Counted from the first letter of the stretch, positions 17,435 through 26,824 are shown. The stretch: 64,000 bases of DNA from Actinomycetota bacterium (GCA_009702325.1 WLID01000001.1:434001-498000), one strand, 5' to 3'. The notes: a model not told the origin generated them from the sequence alone. Translations and numbers: made by a program.

Positions 17435-17440
17435 TAGGTT
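17435..17440 (+). promoter_or_regulatory. Leaderless-type -10 box of GNAT gene
   Basis: TAGGTT, 6 nt, then the ATG at 17447. Confidence 0.4.
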
Positions 17441-17446
17441 CGGCCT

Positions 17447-18037
17447 ATGGAAATCGTGCCACTCCCCCGAGAAAAGCGGCCCGAAGCGGCCGCGGTCCTC
17501 GCGCGCGCGTTCCAACGCGATCCCGCCTGGCAATGGGTGCTGCCCGACGCACGCCGCCGTGCGGCAGTACTGCCATGGCTCTTCGCAAGCAGCTTCGATG
17601 TCACCGAAGCCGAACTCTGGACAACAGCAGGAACGATCCGCGGCCTCTCGCGCTGGATGCCGCCAGGCCGTCCTCCTGTGAAGCTCGGGCCCGCAATCCG
17701 TGCGCTCGTCATCACGCCGCTGCGGCTCCGCGATGCAACCCAACGCTTCTTCGCTTACGGTCGCGCAATCGATGATCTCCGCACCGACGCGGTGCCGATG
17801 CCGCACTGGTACCTCGCAGGTATCGGTGTCGAGCCGGGCGAACGTGGCCGCGGAATCGGCTCGGCCCTCATGCAGCCCGGTATCGACGCCGCCCAGATGG
17901 GAGGGCTGCCATGCGCGCTGCTGACAAACAATGAGCGAAACCTCAGCTTCTACCGCACTCACGGATTCGAGGTTGTGAAACAGACGCGAGCGACCCGAAC
18001 CGGACCTAAGGCGTGGGTCCTCGTCCGGAATCCGTAG
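17447..18037 (+). CDS. GNAT family N-acetyltransferase
   Basis: 196 residues. HWYLAGIGVEPGERGRGIGSALMQPG is the acetyl-CoA-binding motif A with the RGxGxG/A loop. LLTNNERNLSFYRTHGFEVV is the motif B N-x3-FY-x2-GF signature. The N-terminal half (FQRDPAWQWVLPDARRR) is of the type seen in actinobacterial puromycin-acetyltransferase-like GNATs. Substrate unknown. Its end lies 11 nt before the lysS start. Confidence 0.87.
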   Translation: MEIVPLPREKRPEAAAVLARAFQRDPAWQWVLPDARRRAAVLPWLFASSFDVTEAELWTTAGTIRGLSRWMPPGRPPVKLGPAIRALVITPLRLRDATQRFFAYGRAIDDLRTDAVPMPHWYLAGIGVEPGERGRGIGSALMQPGIDAAQMGGLPCALLTNNERNLSFYRTHGFEVVKQTRATRTGPKAWVLVRNP

Positions 18038-18048
18038 GCTTTCTGACC

Positions 18049-19422
18049 GTGACTGCCCCAAAGCGCTTCCCTGATCGCGACGAGATCGCCGCCGTACGCA
18101 TCGAGGCCGAAAGCCTCGAAGCTGGTGTCGAAGGCGCAACCGCCCGTCGCGTCGCAGGCCGTGTGCTTGGCCGTCGAGGCATGGGCAAGCTCGTGTTCCT
18201 CGACCTCGTTGATCGCTCAGGTCGCATCCAAATCATGTGCCCGGTCGAGCGAACCGGCGAGGTCAACTTGCACCTCGGAGACATCATCGGCGTCACCGGC
18301 AAGCCGACGAAGACGCGACGTGGCGAGCCATCGCTTGTCGCCGACGAGCTTGAGCTGCTCGCGCACATTCGGGCGCCGCTGCCCGACACGTTCCATGGAA
18401 TGACCGACGTTGAGCAGCGCTACCGGCGCCGCTACCTCGACCTCTTGATGAACGACGAGACACGCCACGACTTCCAAACACGTGCGCGGATGATTAGCGC
18501 TGTGCGCCGGGCGCTCGACGTCGACGGGTTCGTTGAAGTCGAGACGCCGATCTTGCAGCCTCGCTACGGCGGCGCCTTTGCACGCCCGTTCTCAACGCAC
18601 CACAACGAGCTCGACCAGACGCTCTATCTCCGAATTGCGACGGAGCTGTATCTCAAGCGGCTGATCGTCGGCGGTCTCGAACGGGTCTACGAGATCGGAA
18701 AAGACTTCCGCAACGAAGGCGTCTCCTACAAGCACAACCCGGAATTCACGATGCTCGAATGGTACGAGGCATACGCCGACTACCGCGACACGATGGCGCG
18801 TATGGAGTCGCTCGTCGCCCAGGTTGCCGAGGAGACCACCGGGTCAACCAAGGTGACCTTCCGTGGCAACAACATCGACCTCGCAAAGTGGGAACGGGTG
18901 AAGCTCGTCGACGCGCTCGACGCGCACGGACTTTGGACGAAGGACCCGATCGAGCTCCGCGCGAAGCTGAACGAGCGTGGCGTCGACACAACCCACGATC
19001 GAACCTGGGCGCAGCTGATCGATCACGCACTGTCGCACTACGTCGAGCCGGCGCTCCAGCAGCCGACGATTCTCCACGACTACCCCGTCGAGCTGTCACC
19101 GTTCGCGCGTTCTACCGACGCGGATCCCGCGATTGTCGAACGGTTTGAGTACTTCGTTGGGGGCATGGAATTGGGTAATGCCTTCACGGAGATCAACGAT
19201 TCCGTCGACCAAGAGTCGCGCTTCACAATGCAGGCCGATGAGGGTGCAGGCGGCAACGTCGAGGCTGAACCAGGCGACCCCGACTACGTCGAAGCGCTCT
19301 CGTACGGCATGCCGCCAACCGGGGGTCTCGGGATGGGGATGGATCGGCTCGCGATGGTGCTCCTTGGCAAGGAATCGATTCGCGACGTTGTCTTGTTCCC
19401 GGCACTTCGCGACCGGAACTAA
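18049..19422 (+). CDS. lysS: Lysyl-tRNA synthetase, class II
   Basis: 457 residues, slightly short of the usual 490-500 because the N-terminal extension is missing. The OB-fold anticodon domain holds GRRGMGKLVFLDLVDRSGRIQ. Motif 1 is near FVEVETPILQPRYGGAFARPF, motif 2 at FRNEGVSYKHNPEFTMLEWYEAY, and motif 3 at GGLGMGMDRLAMVL. It charges tRNA-Lys. GTG at 18049 is preferred over the GTG at 18013, which lies inside the GNAT gene. Located as in Bacillus between dus and clpC. Confidence 0.94.
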   Translation: MTAPKRFPDRDEIAAVRIEAESLEAGVEGATARRVAGRVLGRRGMGKLVFLDLVDRSGRIQIMCPVERTGEVNLHLGDIIGVTGKPTKTRRGEPSLVADELELLAHIRAPLPDTFHGMTDVEQRYRRRYLDLLMNDETRHDFQTRARMISAVRRALDVDGFVEVETPILQPRYGGAFARPFSTHHNELDQTLYLRIATELYLKRLIVGGLERVYEIGKDFRNEGVSYKHNPEFTMLEWYEAYADYRDTMARMESLVAQVAEETTGSTKVTFRGNNIDLAKWERVKLVDALDAHGLWTKDPIELRAKLNERGVDTTHDRTWAQLIDHALSHYVEPALQQPTILHDYPVELSPFARSTDADPAIVERFEYFVGGMELGNAFTEINDSVDQESRFTMQADEGAGGNVEAEPGDPDYVEALSYGMPPTGGLGMGMDRLAMVLLGKESIRDVVLFPALRDRN

Positions 19423-19427
19423 CCCAA

Positions 19428-19446
19428 TTTCGCCGTAGCGGCGAAA
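19428..19446 (+). terminator. Hairpin after lysS
   Basis: TTTCGCC-GTAGC-GGCGAAA, a 7-bp perfect stem just after the lysS stop, followed by AA rather than a T-run. A weak terminator candidate. Confidence 0.4.
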
Positions 19447-19498
19447 AACGGCTGCTCGGCGCAGGAAGCTCGCCGAATCTGGAGTAAGGCTTGTCGAG

Positions 19499-20716
19499 AT
19501 GACCGAGGGGCGAATCATCCGTTGGCGCCTGTTCATCCCGCTCGTCCTTGTAGGGGTCGCGGCCGGGATCGGTGGGGCGTACGGTTTCGGAAAGATCCAG
19601 ACGACGCTCTACGCGTCGCAGACCTCGCTTGTCGTTCAGCAGGGCAATCAGCCGCTTTCGGGTGGCCCGACTGCAACCGGGCTCGTGAGCACGATTCGCG
19701 ATCTCGTCCGCAGCGACATCGTTGCGTCGAATGTGATCCAAAACCTGCAGGTTCACGAATCGAGCACAACCTTCCTTCGGCGGGTGAGTGTGCACAACGC
19801 CACAGGGTCAGCTGTCATCACTCTCCGTGTGCTCGACGAAAGCTCGGCGCGGTCGAAGCAGATTGCGCAGGAGCTTGCCCTTGTCTTTACGCAGCTTGTA
19901 CGCGATCGCTTCGGGCAGTCGTCGTCGGCAACACAGACGCCGATCCAAGTTTCAGTTTTCGATCCTGCCCATACGATCGCCGGCAAGGCGCAGCCCAGGG
20001 TTAAGCGCGACCTCGCGTGGGGCGCATTGTTCGGTGTGTTGGCAGGTCTGCTTGTTGCGAACCTCGCCGCGGTGCGACGTCGCCCCGCCCGGTGGGTTGA
20101 GCGCCGCTCGACGACAACAGCACCACGCCGGAAAGGTCGACGCACCGAAGATGTCGCGGCAGCCGAAGCGGCAACCGTGGAAGCGCCGGAGTCCGTTGTT
20201 GCCCCTGAGGCGCTCATCCCTACCGCACCGGCAGTTGTGGCACCGCCCGCAATAGACGATTGGGGCTTGACGACCGACGCCGATCCCCAGCCGGCGCCGC
20301 ACCCCGCAGCAGCAGGTCTCGTGCTTGGTGAGGTCGGAAGCGCAGGAGGTTCCGCGCAGATCGCCGATTCGCTCATCCGCCAGGCAAAGATCGTCCCGTT
20401 CCAAACCGTGATGCTCGCGGGAGACCCTGATGGCGCCGTCACCGCCGGTATCGCGCACACCCTGGCGGAACGTGGCGAAATGACGATCTGGGTGCGGGCC
20501 GCCGACGCCGATCCCGCCGAGCTTGCGCGCCTCTCCGCACGCTGCTCGTTCGTGCTCGTCGCCGACCCGCGGTTTGACTCAGACCTTGCATCTTCCGTCG
20601 ATGCGATCATCGCTGTCACGGATGGCAACGGGACGCCCGGCCTCGACGAACTTGCGGCACGCACTGGCATTCGGATCTTGGGCTCGGTCGTCGCCCGCCC
20701 CGTCGGGAAGGTCTAG
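19499..20716 (+). CDS. Wzz-like chain-length/polysaccharide co-polymerase homologue with long linker and nucleotide-fold-like C-terminus
   Basis: 405 residues. TM1 is residues 10-30 (LFIPLVLVGVAAGIGGAYGF). The external domain of about 145 residues begins KIQTTLYASQTSLVVQQGN and ends with the FDPAHTIAGKAQPRVKRDLAWG segment that precedes TM2 in Wzz/YveK-type proteins (usually ..A.P..P..P). TM2 is LAWGALFGVLAGLLVANLAAV. A Pro/Ala-rich linker (210-280) leads to a 120-residue domain (IADSLIRQAKIVPFQTVMLAG; FVLVADPRFDSDLASSVDAIIAV; IRILGSVVARPVGKV). It is laid out like the end of a BY-kinase but has no Walker A or Tyr cluster. It abuts the coiled-coil gene downstream. Wzz family is probable; function is inferred. 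Confidence 0.72.
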   Translation: MTEGRIIRWRLFIPLVLVGVAAGIGGAYGFGKIQTTLYASQTSLVVQQGNQPLSGGPTATGLVSTIRDLVRSDIVASNVIQNLQVHESSTTFLRRVSVHNATGSAVITLRVLDESSARSKQIAQELALVFTQLVRDRFGQSSSATQTPIQVSVFDPAHTIAGKAQPRVKRDLAWGALFGVLAGLLVANLAAVRRRPARWVERRSTTTAPRRKGRRTEDVAAAEAATVEAPESVVAPEALIPTAPAVVAPPAIDDWGLTTDADPQPAPHPAAAGLVLGEVGSAGGSAQIADSLIRQAKIVPFQTVMLAGDPDGAVTAGIAHTLAERGEMTIWVRAADADPAELARLSARCSFVLVADPRFDSDLASSVDAIIAVTDGNGTPGLDELAARTGIRILGSVVARPVGKV

Positions 20717-21006
20717 CTACGCGCGGTCTTGCGGGAGCGACGGCGCTCATTGCGCTGGCCGCGGGGGCGGCAGGTGCTGCCGCCGCTGCTGGAACGCTGG
20801 TCCCAAACGATGTCGCTGCGGTCATCGCGCTCGCGCTTGCGGCGCTGATCGCTGCCACACGCGCTGAATTTGCGGCGGGCGTACCCGCCGCCGCGGCCCC
20901 ACTTGCCGTTGCCTGGCCGCACGCTGCGCCCGCGCTCGGTGCCGTTGCACTTGCCTCGGCGTTCATCCACACACGCACGCTGGTACGTCCCGCCCTACCG
21001 CTGCTC
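20717..21006 (+). other. Coding-like frame without start codon, upstream of the coiled-coil gene
   Basis: The frame of the next gene is open back through the preceding gene's stop. From 20713 it encodes a very hydrophobic, Ala-rich stretch (VAAVIALALAALIAATRAEF; APALGAVALASAF) like the membrane segments that follow. No in-frame ATG, GTG or TTG occurs before 21007. The ATT at 20749, 11 nt after GGGAG, is one possible rare start; a sequence error near 20.7 kb is another. Confidence 0.55.
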
Positions 21007-23973
21007 GTGGGCCTCGTCTTTGCAGGCTGGATCGCCTATGCCGGTGACGGTGGCCTTGTGCGGGGTGCAGCGGCCTGCATCGCGATCGCGGGAGCCGCAA
21101 CGCTCTCGGTGCGCTCCGAACGCGACATGCGAATGGCGGCGCGCGCGTTCGGCGCATCTGCTGCCGTTGTGGGCATCGTCGCCGGAGTCGTTGGAACAAC
21201 CGGGGTGCGCGCCGACCTCATCGCGGTCGCAGCTGCCGCCGGGCTGGCGGCAGCATCCGGCTCCGGTCTGCGCTGGATTGCGGCTGCGGATCTGGCAGCA
21301 ATTCTTGTGTTGCCTTCGCCTGCTGGGCTTGTTGCGGCGGGTGTTGCGATCGCGGCGTTGATCGCCGTTGAGACGTTGACCGTTGCTGACGGGGCGGCTG
21401 CGGCTGTTGCGGCAGGCCTTGCTTGGGTGCTGGGAGCGCCGATCTCGACGGGCACGCTGCCGCACGGTCTCTGGACGGCTGTGAGCGGTTATGCCGACAC
21501 CTACCACCGGCTGGGTGTCGCGGGACTCGTCTTGTTTGCGCTGCTCCTCTGCGCGATTGCGATCACCTCGCCGCGCCGTCAGGTGCCTGCGGTGCTGGCT
21601 GTTGCTGCGGGGGCCACGCTCGTGCCGCTTGAGGCAACCGCCCCGCTGTGGTTGCTTGCCGGGCTCGCGGCGCCAATCCGTCGTGCAACCTCGTCGTACG
21701 GGGTTGCGTCAACGGCAGTCGATGAAGGCTGGCTGCGGGATCTCGAAGGCGACCTTCGTGATCTTGAGGATGAGATTGAGGCGAAGCGCCGCGGGCTCCA
21801 AGCCGAGGAGGATCGTTTGCGCCGGCGCCGCGAGGCGCTCGATCAGCGTGAACAGGAGCTTGCTCATCGGGAACGCGGCGCCATCGAAGTTCGCACACCC
21901 CAGACACCGCCGCCGCCTCGCGGTGAGGATCCGGAGGAACAGGAACGTCGGCGAAAGCTGCGTGAGCGGGAGGAAGAGGTCGAAGCACGGCTTGCGGCGC
22001 TCGACGACGGAACCCGGAGCTTCGATGTCCGCACACGCGAACTTGATGCACGGCTGCGAGCCGTTGACAGCTCGGCACGGGCGCTTGAGGAGCGCGAGCG
22101 TGTGCTCAACGATCGCGAGCTTGGGCAAGACATCAAGGAACGGAAATTCCACGACACGATCGACGATCTCGAACGGCGTGTCGCAGAGCGTCAGGCCGCA
22201 CTGGAAGGGCGCGAGCGGGCGCTCGAACAGCATGAGCGCGCAATCAGCGATGCGCTTGATATCCGGGAGCGAACACTCACCGATCGCGAGAACGCCATCG
22301 GTTCACGCCTCGAGGAAGGGTTCAACGAGGCATATGCGGCGCAGGAGGCCGAGGTCAAGGCGCGTGCCCGCGATCTCGACGAGCGTGAGAGGCTCGACAC
22401 CGAGCGCCGCCGTCGCTTCGACGATGCGCTGAACGAACGCGAGGCGGTCGTTGCAGCACGGGAGCGTGAGAGCGAGTTGCGGGAGCGCGAGCTCGTCGGA
22501 CGCCTTGCTGAGTTGGAGGTACGCGAGGCCGACTTCACCGAGCGTGAGAGTGCTCTGCGGGAGCGCGAGAACGGCCTTGACGCGACGCTGCGTGAGCGCT
22601 CGAAGAACCTCGACGAGCTGGAACGGACGATCGCCGAACGTGAGCGAGCCCAAGACGAGCACATGCGGTCGCTCGAGGCAGCTGTGGCTGAGCGCGAGCG
22701 GATTCTTGAGAAGCGCGAGAAGTGGGTGGGGCAGAAGCTTGAGGAGCGCGAGCGGGCGGTGATGGAGCGCGAGCGCATCAGCCGCACCTCGTTGACCGAA
22801 CGCGACGCGACCTTCGCTGAGCGTGAACGGCTGTTGAACGAACGTGAAGCAGCGTTCGAGGAGCGTCAGGCGTCCATTGCCGAGCGCGAGGCGGCGATCG
22901 AGACACGCGCCGGGCACCTCGACGAGCGCGACGCCGCACTCGCGGAGCGTGCGAAGGCAGCTGAGGATCTCAGCGGGGCGATGGTCGAGCGCGAAACCGC
23001 GCTGGAGCAGCGGGCGATTGAATTTGAGGCTCGTGCACGGGCGGTGGCCGAGCGTGCTGCGGCGAACGATGCGCAGGGCGCTGTGCTTGCGGAGCGAGCG
23101 CTTGCGCTCGACATGCGCGCCCGCGACCTCGAGGATCGGGAGCGAAACGCCGAGACAGGCCAGAGCGACCTGCAGTCGACGTCGGCAGCGCTCGCCGAGC
23201 GGGAACGCTCACTTGAGCAGCGTGAACGGGCGCTTGAGGAGCGCCTCACGGCGATCGCTTCGCGCGATGAGGTGATCGCGGTGCGTGAGGCGGCGATCCG
23301 TGATGAGGTCGCTGCGGTGCAAGCCCGCGAGGCCCTGTTCGTCGAGCGCGAGCGTGTGCTGGAGCAGCGCGAATCCCAGATTGCCGCAGCCGCGCTGCTT
23401 GTGCCGGGCGACGATTCCGAGCTGATGCATCGCGCGCGTGCGCTTGAGGATCGGGAAGCGGCGCTGGCCTCGCGCGAGCGCGGTTTGAACGAGCGTGAGC
23501 GAGTGCTTGCCCGGCGCGAGCAGCGCGTCGCGCCCGCCCCGAGCCGGGCCGAACGTGCCGTCGAGAGCGAGCCAGCGGCAGGTGCGAGCTCGGCGTCGAC
23601 GCCGCCGTCTGAGCCGCGCCCAATTCGTCGTTTCGATGCACCGGTGTTCCAGCTCGCGGGTGACGATGAGGACAAGCCCACGATTCGGCGCGCTCGCCCT
23701 GTTGAGCGCGAGCTGTCAGCAGCGCAGGTGCCCGACGCTCCGAGCGAGCAGGTTGAGCCCCTCGCCGAGATTGCGGCACCATCTGCTGCGGTACCCGCAG
23801 GCAGCGAAGCGCCAGCTGAATCCCTCGAGGCCCCGGTGGCACCTGTGGAAGCCGCGGCACCTGTCGAAGCGGCCTCAGTCGTTGAGGCGCCTGCGCCAAC
23901 GGTCGTGGCGCCCACTGCCGCGGAGGCCCCCTGCAGGCAAGGGGCCTCGCCCTCTCGGGCCGTTGCAGCCTGA
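21007..23973 (+). CDS. Multi-pass membrane domain (Wzy/O-antigen-ligase-like) fused to a ~600-residue coiled coil
   Basis: 988 residues as read from GTG 21007; the true N-terminus is probably about 85-98 residues longer. Residues 1-230 are a run of transmembrane helices. HGLWTAVSGYADTYHRLGVAGLVLFALLL resembles the HNxYLxxxxExGxxGLxLF loop-helix of Wzy/WaaL proteins. From about 237 to 840 a near-perfect heptad array of the type LEQRERALEERL forms a charged coiled coil of about 600 residues (about 90 nm at 0.15 nm per residue). A Pro/Ala/Glu-rich linker follows. The frame ends at 23973, but a conserved-looking end continues in the next frame. Sits 3' of the Wzz-like gene. No known named family recognised. 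Confidence 0.75.
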   Translation: MGLVFAGWIAYAGDGGLVRGAAACIAIAGAATLSVRSERDMRMAARAFGASAAVVGIVAGVVGTTGVRADLIAVAAAAGLAAASGSGLRWIAAADLAAILVLPSPAGLVAAGVAIAALIAVETLTVADGAAAAVAAGLAWVLGAPISTGTLPHGLWTAVSGYADTYHRLGVAGLVLFALLLCAIAITSPRRQVPAVLAVAAGATLVPLEATAPLWLLAGLAAPIRRATSSYGVASTAVDEGWLRDLEGDLRDLEDEIEAKRRGLQAEEDRLRRRREALDQREQELAHRERGAIEVRTPQTPPPPRGEDPEEQERRRKLREREEEVEARLAALDDGTRSFDVRTRELDARLRAVDSSARALEERERVLNDRELGQDIKERKFHDTIDDLERRVAERQAALEGRERALEQHERAISDALDIRERTLTDRENAIGSRLEEGFNEAYAAQEAEVKARARDLDERERLDTERRRRFDDALNEREAVVAARERESELRERELVGRLAELEVREADFTERESALRERENGLDATLRERSKNLDELERTIAERERAQDEHMRSLEAAVAERERILEKREKWVGQKLEERERAVMERERISRTSLTERDATFAERERLLNEREAAFEERQASIAEREAAIETRAGHLDERDAALAERAKAAEDLSGAMVERETALEQRAIEFEARARAVAERAAANDAQGAVLAERALALDMRARDLEDRERNAETGQSDLQSTSAALAERERSLEQRERALEERLTAIASRDEVIAVREAAIRDEVAAVQAREALFVERERVLEQRESQIAAAALLVPGDDSELMHRARALEDREAALASRERGLNERERVLARREQRVAPAPSRAERAVESEPAAGASSASTPPSEPRPIRRFDAPVFQLAGDDEDKPTIRRARPVERELSAAQVPDAPSEQVEPLAEIAAPSAAVPAGSEAPAESLEAPVAPVEAAAPVEAASVVEAPAPTVVAPTAAEAPCRQGASPSRAVAA

Positions 23974-24169
23974 GCCGCGCCACTGGGATCTCAAGGTGCT
24001 CACGTGGCTTGTCGAAGATGCGGCCGACGAGCACCCGACGCGCATTGAAGAGTGGCGCAGCTACCTCGACCTGCTGAATTCGCATGCCGAGAACGGGATC
24101 GTTCTTCCTGCGTTCGACGAACTCATCTGGGACGTGTTCCGGCCGATCGTCGATCCGCAGGAAAGCTGA
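23942..24169 (+). CDS. Displaced C-terminal segment of the coiled-coil protein (shifted frame)
   Basis: In the frame one base on, the sequence reads KGPRPLGPLQPEPRHWDLKV, then a compact helical domain with LTWLVEDAADEHPTRIEEWR and ENGIVLPAFDELIWDVFRPI, ending at TGA 24167-24169. It has no plausible start of its own. Removing one C from the five-C run at 23928-23932 would join it to the upstream protein, so it is most likely that protein's real C-terminus. Confidence 0.6.
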   Translation, partial: GPRPLGPLQPEPRHWDLKVLTWLVEDAADEHPTRIEEWRSYLDLLNSHAENGIVLPAFDELIWDVFRPIVDPQES

Positions 24170-24290
24170 GCTGCGCGAACAGTCCGGAACGTGCGGGTTT
24201 CTTGCCCGCGTGAGGTCATCTTGGCGGGGTACGATGGGCCACTCGGCAAGCCCAATCGGTGGCTCCGCCTAGGCGGAAGAGAGGTTTCAG

Positions 24291-26801
24291 GTGTTCGAAC
24301 GGTTTACGGAACGAGCTCGCCAGGTCGTCGTTCTTGCTCAGGACGAGGCCCGTGCGCTCAAGCACAACTACATCGGTACTGAGCACATCCTGCTCGGCCT
24401 CCTGCGTGAAGAGGAAGGCCTTGCCGCACGCGTTCTCGAGTCGCTCGATATTACGGTCGAAGAGGTGCGCGCCCAGGTTGCGCGCATCGTCGGCCAGGGC
24501 GATGAGGTGACCACGGGTCAGATCCCGTTCACACCGCGCGCGAAGAAGGTGCTCGAGCTTGCTCTGCGCGAGGCTCTGTCGTTGGGCCACAACTACATTG
24601 GCACCGAGCACATTCTCCTGGGTCTCGTGCGTGAGAACGAGGGTGTCGCTGCTCGGATCCTGCTCGATTTCGACGCCGATGCCGAGAAGATCCGCAACGA
24701 GATCATCCGCATGCTTTCCGGCCCTGGCCGCCGTGGGCAGGCCCAGGCTGGGCCTCCTGGCGAGAAGTCGAAGAGCTCGAAGCTGCTCGATCAGTTCGGC
24801 CGCAACCTGACGAAGCTCGCCGCTGAAGGCAAGCTCGATCCGGTCGTTGGGCGTCAGAACGAGATCGAGCGCGTGATGCAGATCCTGTCGCGCCGCACGA
24901 AGAACAACCCTGTGCTGATCGGCGAGCCGGGTGTCGGCAAGACCGCCGTTGTTGAGGGTCTCGCCTCGCGCATCTCTGCAAATCAGGTGCCCGACATCCT
25001 CAAGAACAAGCAGATCTACACCCTTGATCTCGCAGCCCTTGTTGCCGGCTCGAAGTACCGCGGTGAGTTCGAGGAGCGTCTCAAGAAGGTGATGAAGGAG
25101 ATCACCCAGCGGGGCGACATCATCCTGTTCATCGACGAGCTCCACAACCTCGTGGGTGCGGGTGCGGCAGAGGGTGCGATCGACGCTGCATCGATCCTCA
25201 AGCCGGCGCTTGCCCGCGGCGAGCTTCAGACCATTGGCGCGACGACGCTCGACGAGTACCGCAAGTACCTCGAGCGCGATGCAGCGCTCGAGCGTCGCTT
25301 CCAGCAGATTCGTGTCGAGGAGCCGTCAACCGAAGACACGGTGCAGATCTTGCGTGGCCTCCGCGACCGTTACGAAGCCCACCATCGGTGCAAGATCACC
25401 GATGAGGCGCTCGAAGCTGCCGCCACGCTTGCCGACCGTTACATCCAGGATCGGCAGCTGCCCGACAAGGCGATCGATCTGATCGACGAAGCGGCGTCAC
25501 GCATGCGGATCAGGACGATGTCCGCGCCGCCGCGTCACCGCGAGCTCGACGAGGAGATCGAGCGCGTCCGCACCGACAAGGAAGACGCGATCGAGAACCA
25601 GGAGTTCGAGGTGGCAGCGTCGTTGCGCGATAAGGAGCGGAAGCTCAGCGCGAAGAAGAAGGAGCTTGAAGAGGAGTGGCGCAGCCAGGAGACGGTTGAG
25701 CAGCCCGAGATCGGGGAGGAAGAGATCGCCGACATCGTTTCGATGTGGACGGGCATCCCGGTCTTCAAGCTCACCGAGGCTGAGTCGCAGAAGCTGATGC
25801 GCATGGAGGAGGAACTCCACAAGCGTGTGATTGGCCAGGACGCCGCGATCGTTGCGGTCTCGAAGGCGATCCGTCGTGCCCGTGCCGGGATCAAGGATCC
25901 GAAGCGGCCAACCGGCTCGTTCATCTTCCTTGGCCCGTCGGGTGTCGGCAAGACCGAGCTCGCGCGCACGCTTGCGCAGTTCCTGTTCGGTGACGACGAG
26001 GCAATGATCCAGCTCGACATGTCGGAGTACATGGAGAAGCACGCTGTGTCGAGGCTCGTTGGTTCGCCGCCTGGGTACGTCGGGTATGACGAAGGCGGTC
26101 AGTTGACTGAGGCAGTTCGTCGTCGGCCGTACTCCGTGCTGCTCTTTGACGAGATCGAGAAGGCCCACCCTGACGTCTTCAACATCCTGCTCCAGATCCT
26201 GGAGGATGGAAAGCTGACCGACTCGCAGGGACGCAAGGTCGACTTCCGCAACGTGATCGTGATCATGACCTCGAACATCGGTTCGGCGTCGATCTCGAAG
26301 AACGTCGCGCTCGGCTTCAACATGAGCGACGAGCAGGGCCTGTCGTACGACGATATGAAGACCCGCGTGATGGGCGACCTCAAGCGCGTCTTCCGTCCTG
26401 AGCTCCTCAACCGGATCGACGAGATCATCGTCTTCCCGAAGTTGTCGAAGGAAGAGATCCTCCAGATCGTCGACCTGATGCTGAACCGGCTGCGCGTGCA
26501 GATGGTCGAGCATGGCGTCACGATCGAGCTCTCCGATGAGGCGAAGGAGATGCTGGTCGACAAGGGTTACGACCCGGCGATGGGTGCCCGGCCGTTGCGC
26601 CGTGCGATCCAGCGTCTGATCGAGGATCCGCTCGCTGACTTTGTCCTTGGGCGTAGCCTCGAGCCGGGTTCGACGATCATCGTCACGCGTAAGAACGACG
26701 ACGAGGTTGATATCGAGGTTGTGCCTCCGCCCGCTCCGGAGCTTGTTGCCGCTGCGGCTGACGCTGAGCCCGACGCTCCGGCTGAAGTCGACGCCGAGTA
26801 G
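24291..26801 (+). CDS. clpC: ClpC-type AAA+ unfoldase
   Basis: 836 residues. Two Clp-N repeats (each with [15 protein letters not shown] or the [14 protein letters not shown] variant) come first. AAA-1 has Walker A GEPGVGKT, followed by the UVR-motif linker ([21 protein letters not shown]). AAA-2 has Walker A GPSGVGKT and Walker [25 protein letters not shown] sits where the ClpP-contact loop region lies. It unfolds substrates for ClpP. GTG at 24291 gives the canonical [17 protein letters not shown] start. No CtsR or HAIR inverted repeat is visible upstream; a TACGAT box lies at 24230. CtsR, McsA and McsB, which flank clpC in Bacillus, are absent. Confidence 0.96.
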   Translation: MFERFTERARQVVVLAQDEARALKHNYIGTEHILLGLLREEEGLAARVLESLDITVEEVRAQVARIVGQGDEVTTGQIPFTPRAKKVLELALREALSLGHNYIGTEHILLGLVRENEGVAARILLDFDADAEKIRNEIIRMLSGPGRRGQAQAGPPGEKSKSSKLLDQFGRNLTKLAAEGKLDPVVGRQNEIERVMQILSRRTKNNPVLIGEPGVGKTAVVEGLASRISANQVPDILKNKQIYTLDLAALVAGSKYRGEFEERLKKVMKEITQRGDIILFIDELHNLVGAGAAEGAIDAASILKPALARGELQTIGATTLDEYRKYLERDAALERRFQQIRVEEPSTEDTVQILRGLRDRYEAHHRCKITDEALEAAATLADRYIQDRQLPDKAIDLIDEAASRMRIRTMSAPPRHRELDEEIERVRTDKEDAIENQEFEVAASLRDKERKLSAKKKELEEEWRSQETVEQPEIGEEEIADIVSMWTGIPVFKLTEAESQKLMRMEEELHKRVIGQDAAIVAVSKAIRRARAGIKDPKRPTGSFIFLGPSGVGKTELARTLAQFLFGDDEAMIQLDMSEYMEKHAVSRLVGSPPGYVGYDEGGQLTEAVRRRPYSVLLFDEIEKAHPDVFNILLQILEDGKLTDSQGRKVDFRNVIVIMTSNIGSASISKNVALGFNMSDEQGLSYDDMKTRVMGDLKRVFRPELLNRIDEIIVFPKLSKEEILQIVDLMLNRLRVQMVEHGVTIELSDEAKEMLVDKGYDPAMGARPLRRAIQRLIEDPLADFVLGRSLEPGSTIIVTRKNDDEVDIEVVPPPAPELVAAAADAEPDAPAEVDAE

Positions 26802-26824
26802 GGCGCGACACGATCTGGTTGTTT

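Noticed and set aside
18013-18048. Earlier GTG start for lysS
   Set aside because: It would overlap the GNAT gene by 25 nt and adds 12 non-conserved residues; GTG 18049 fits LysRS starts.
21718-23530. CRISPR or tandem DNA repeat in the GAGCGCGAG-rich stretch
   Set aside because: The periodicity is at the protein level (heptads). The DNA copies vary in every unit and there are no spacers.
22866-23915. Ser/Arg-rich antisense frames in the coiled-coil gene
   Set aside because: They come from reading the GAGCGCGAG-type repeats backward; composition is artefactual.
24170-24290. HspR or CtsR operator before clpC
   Set aside because: No CTTGAGT-N7-ACTCAAG or GGTCAAANANNGGTCAAA-like sequence was found; only a -10-like TACGAT and a small GCGGG/CCCGC hairpin.
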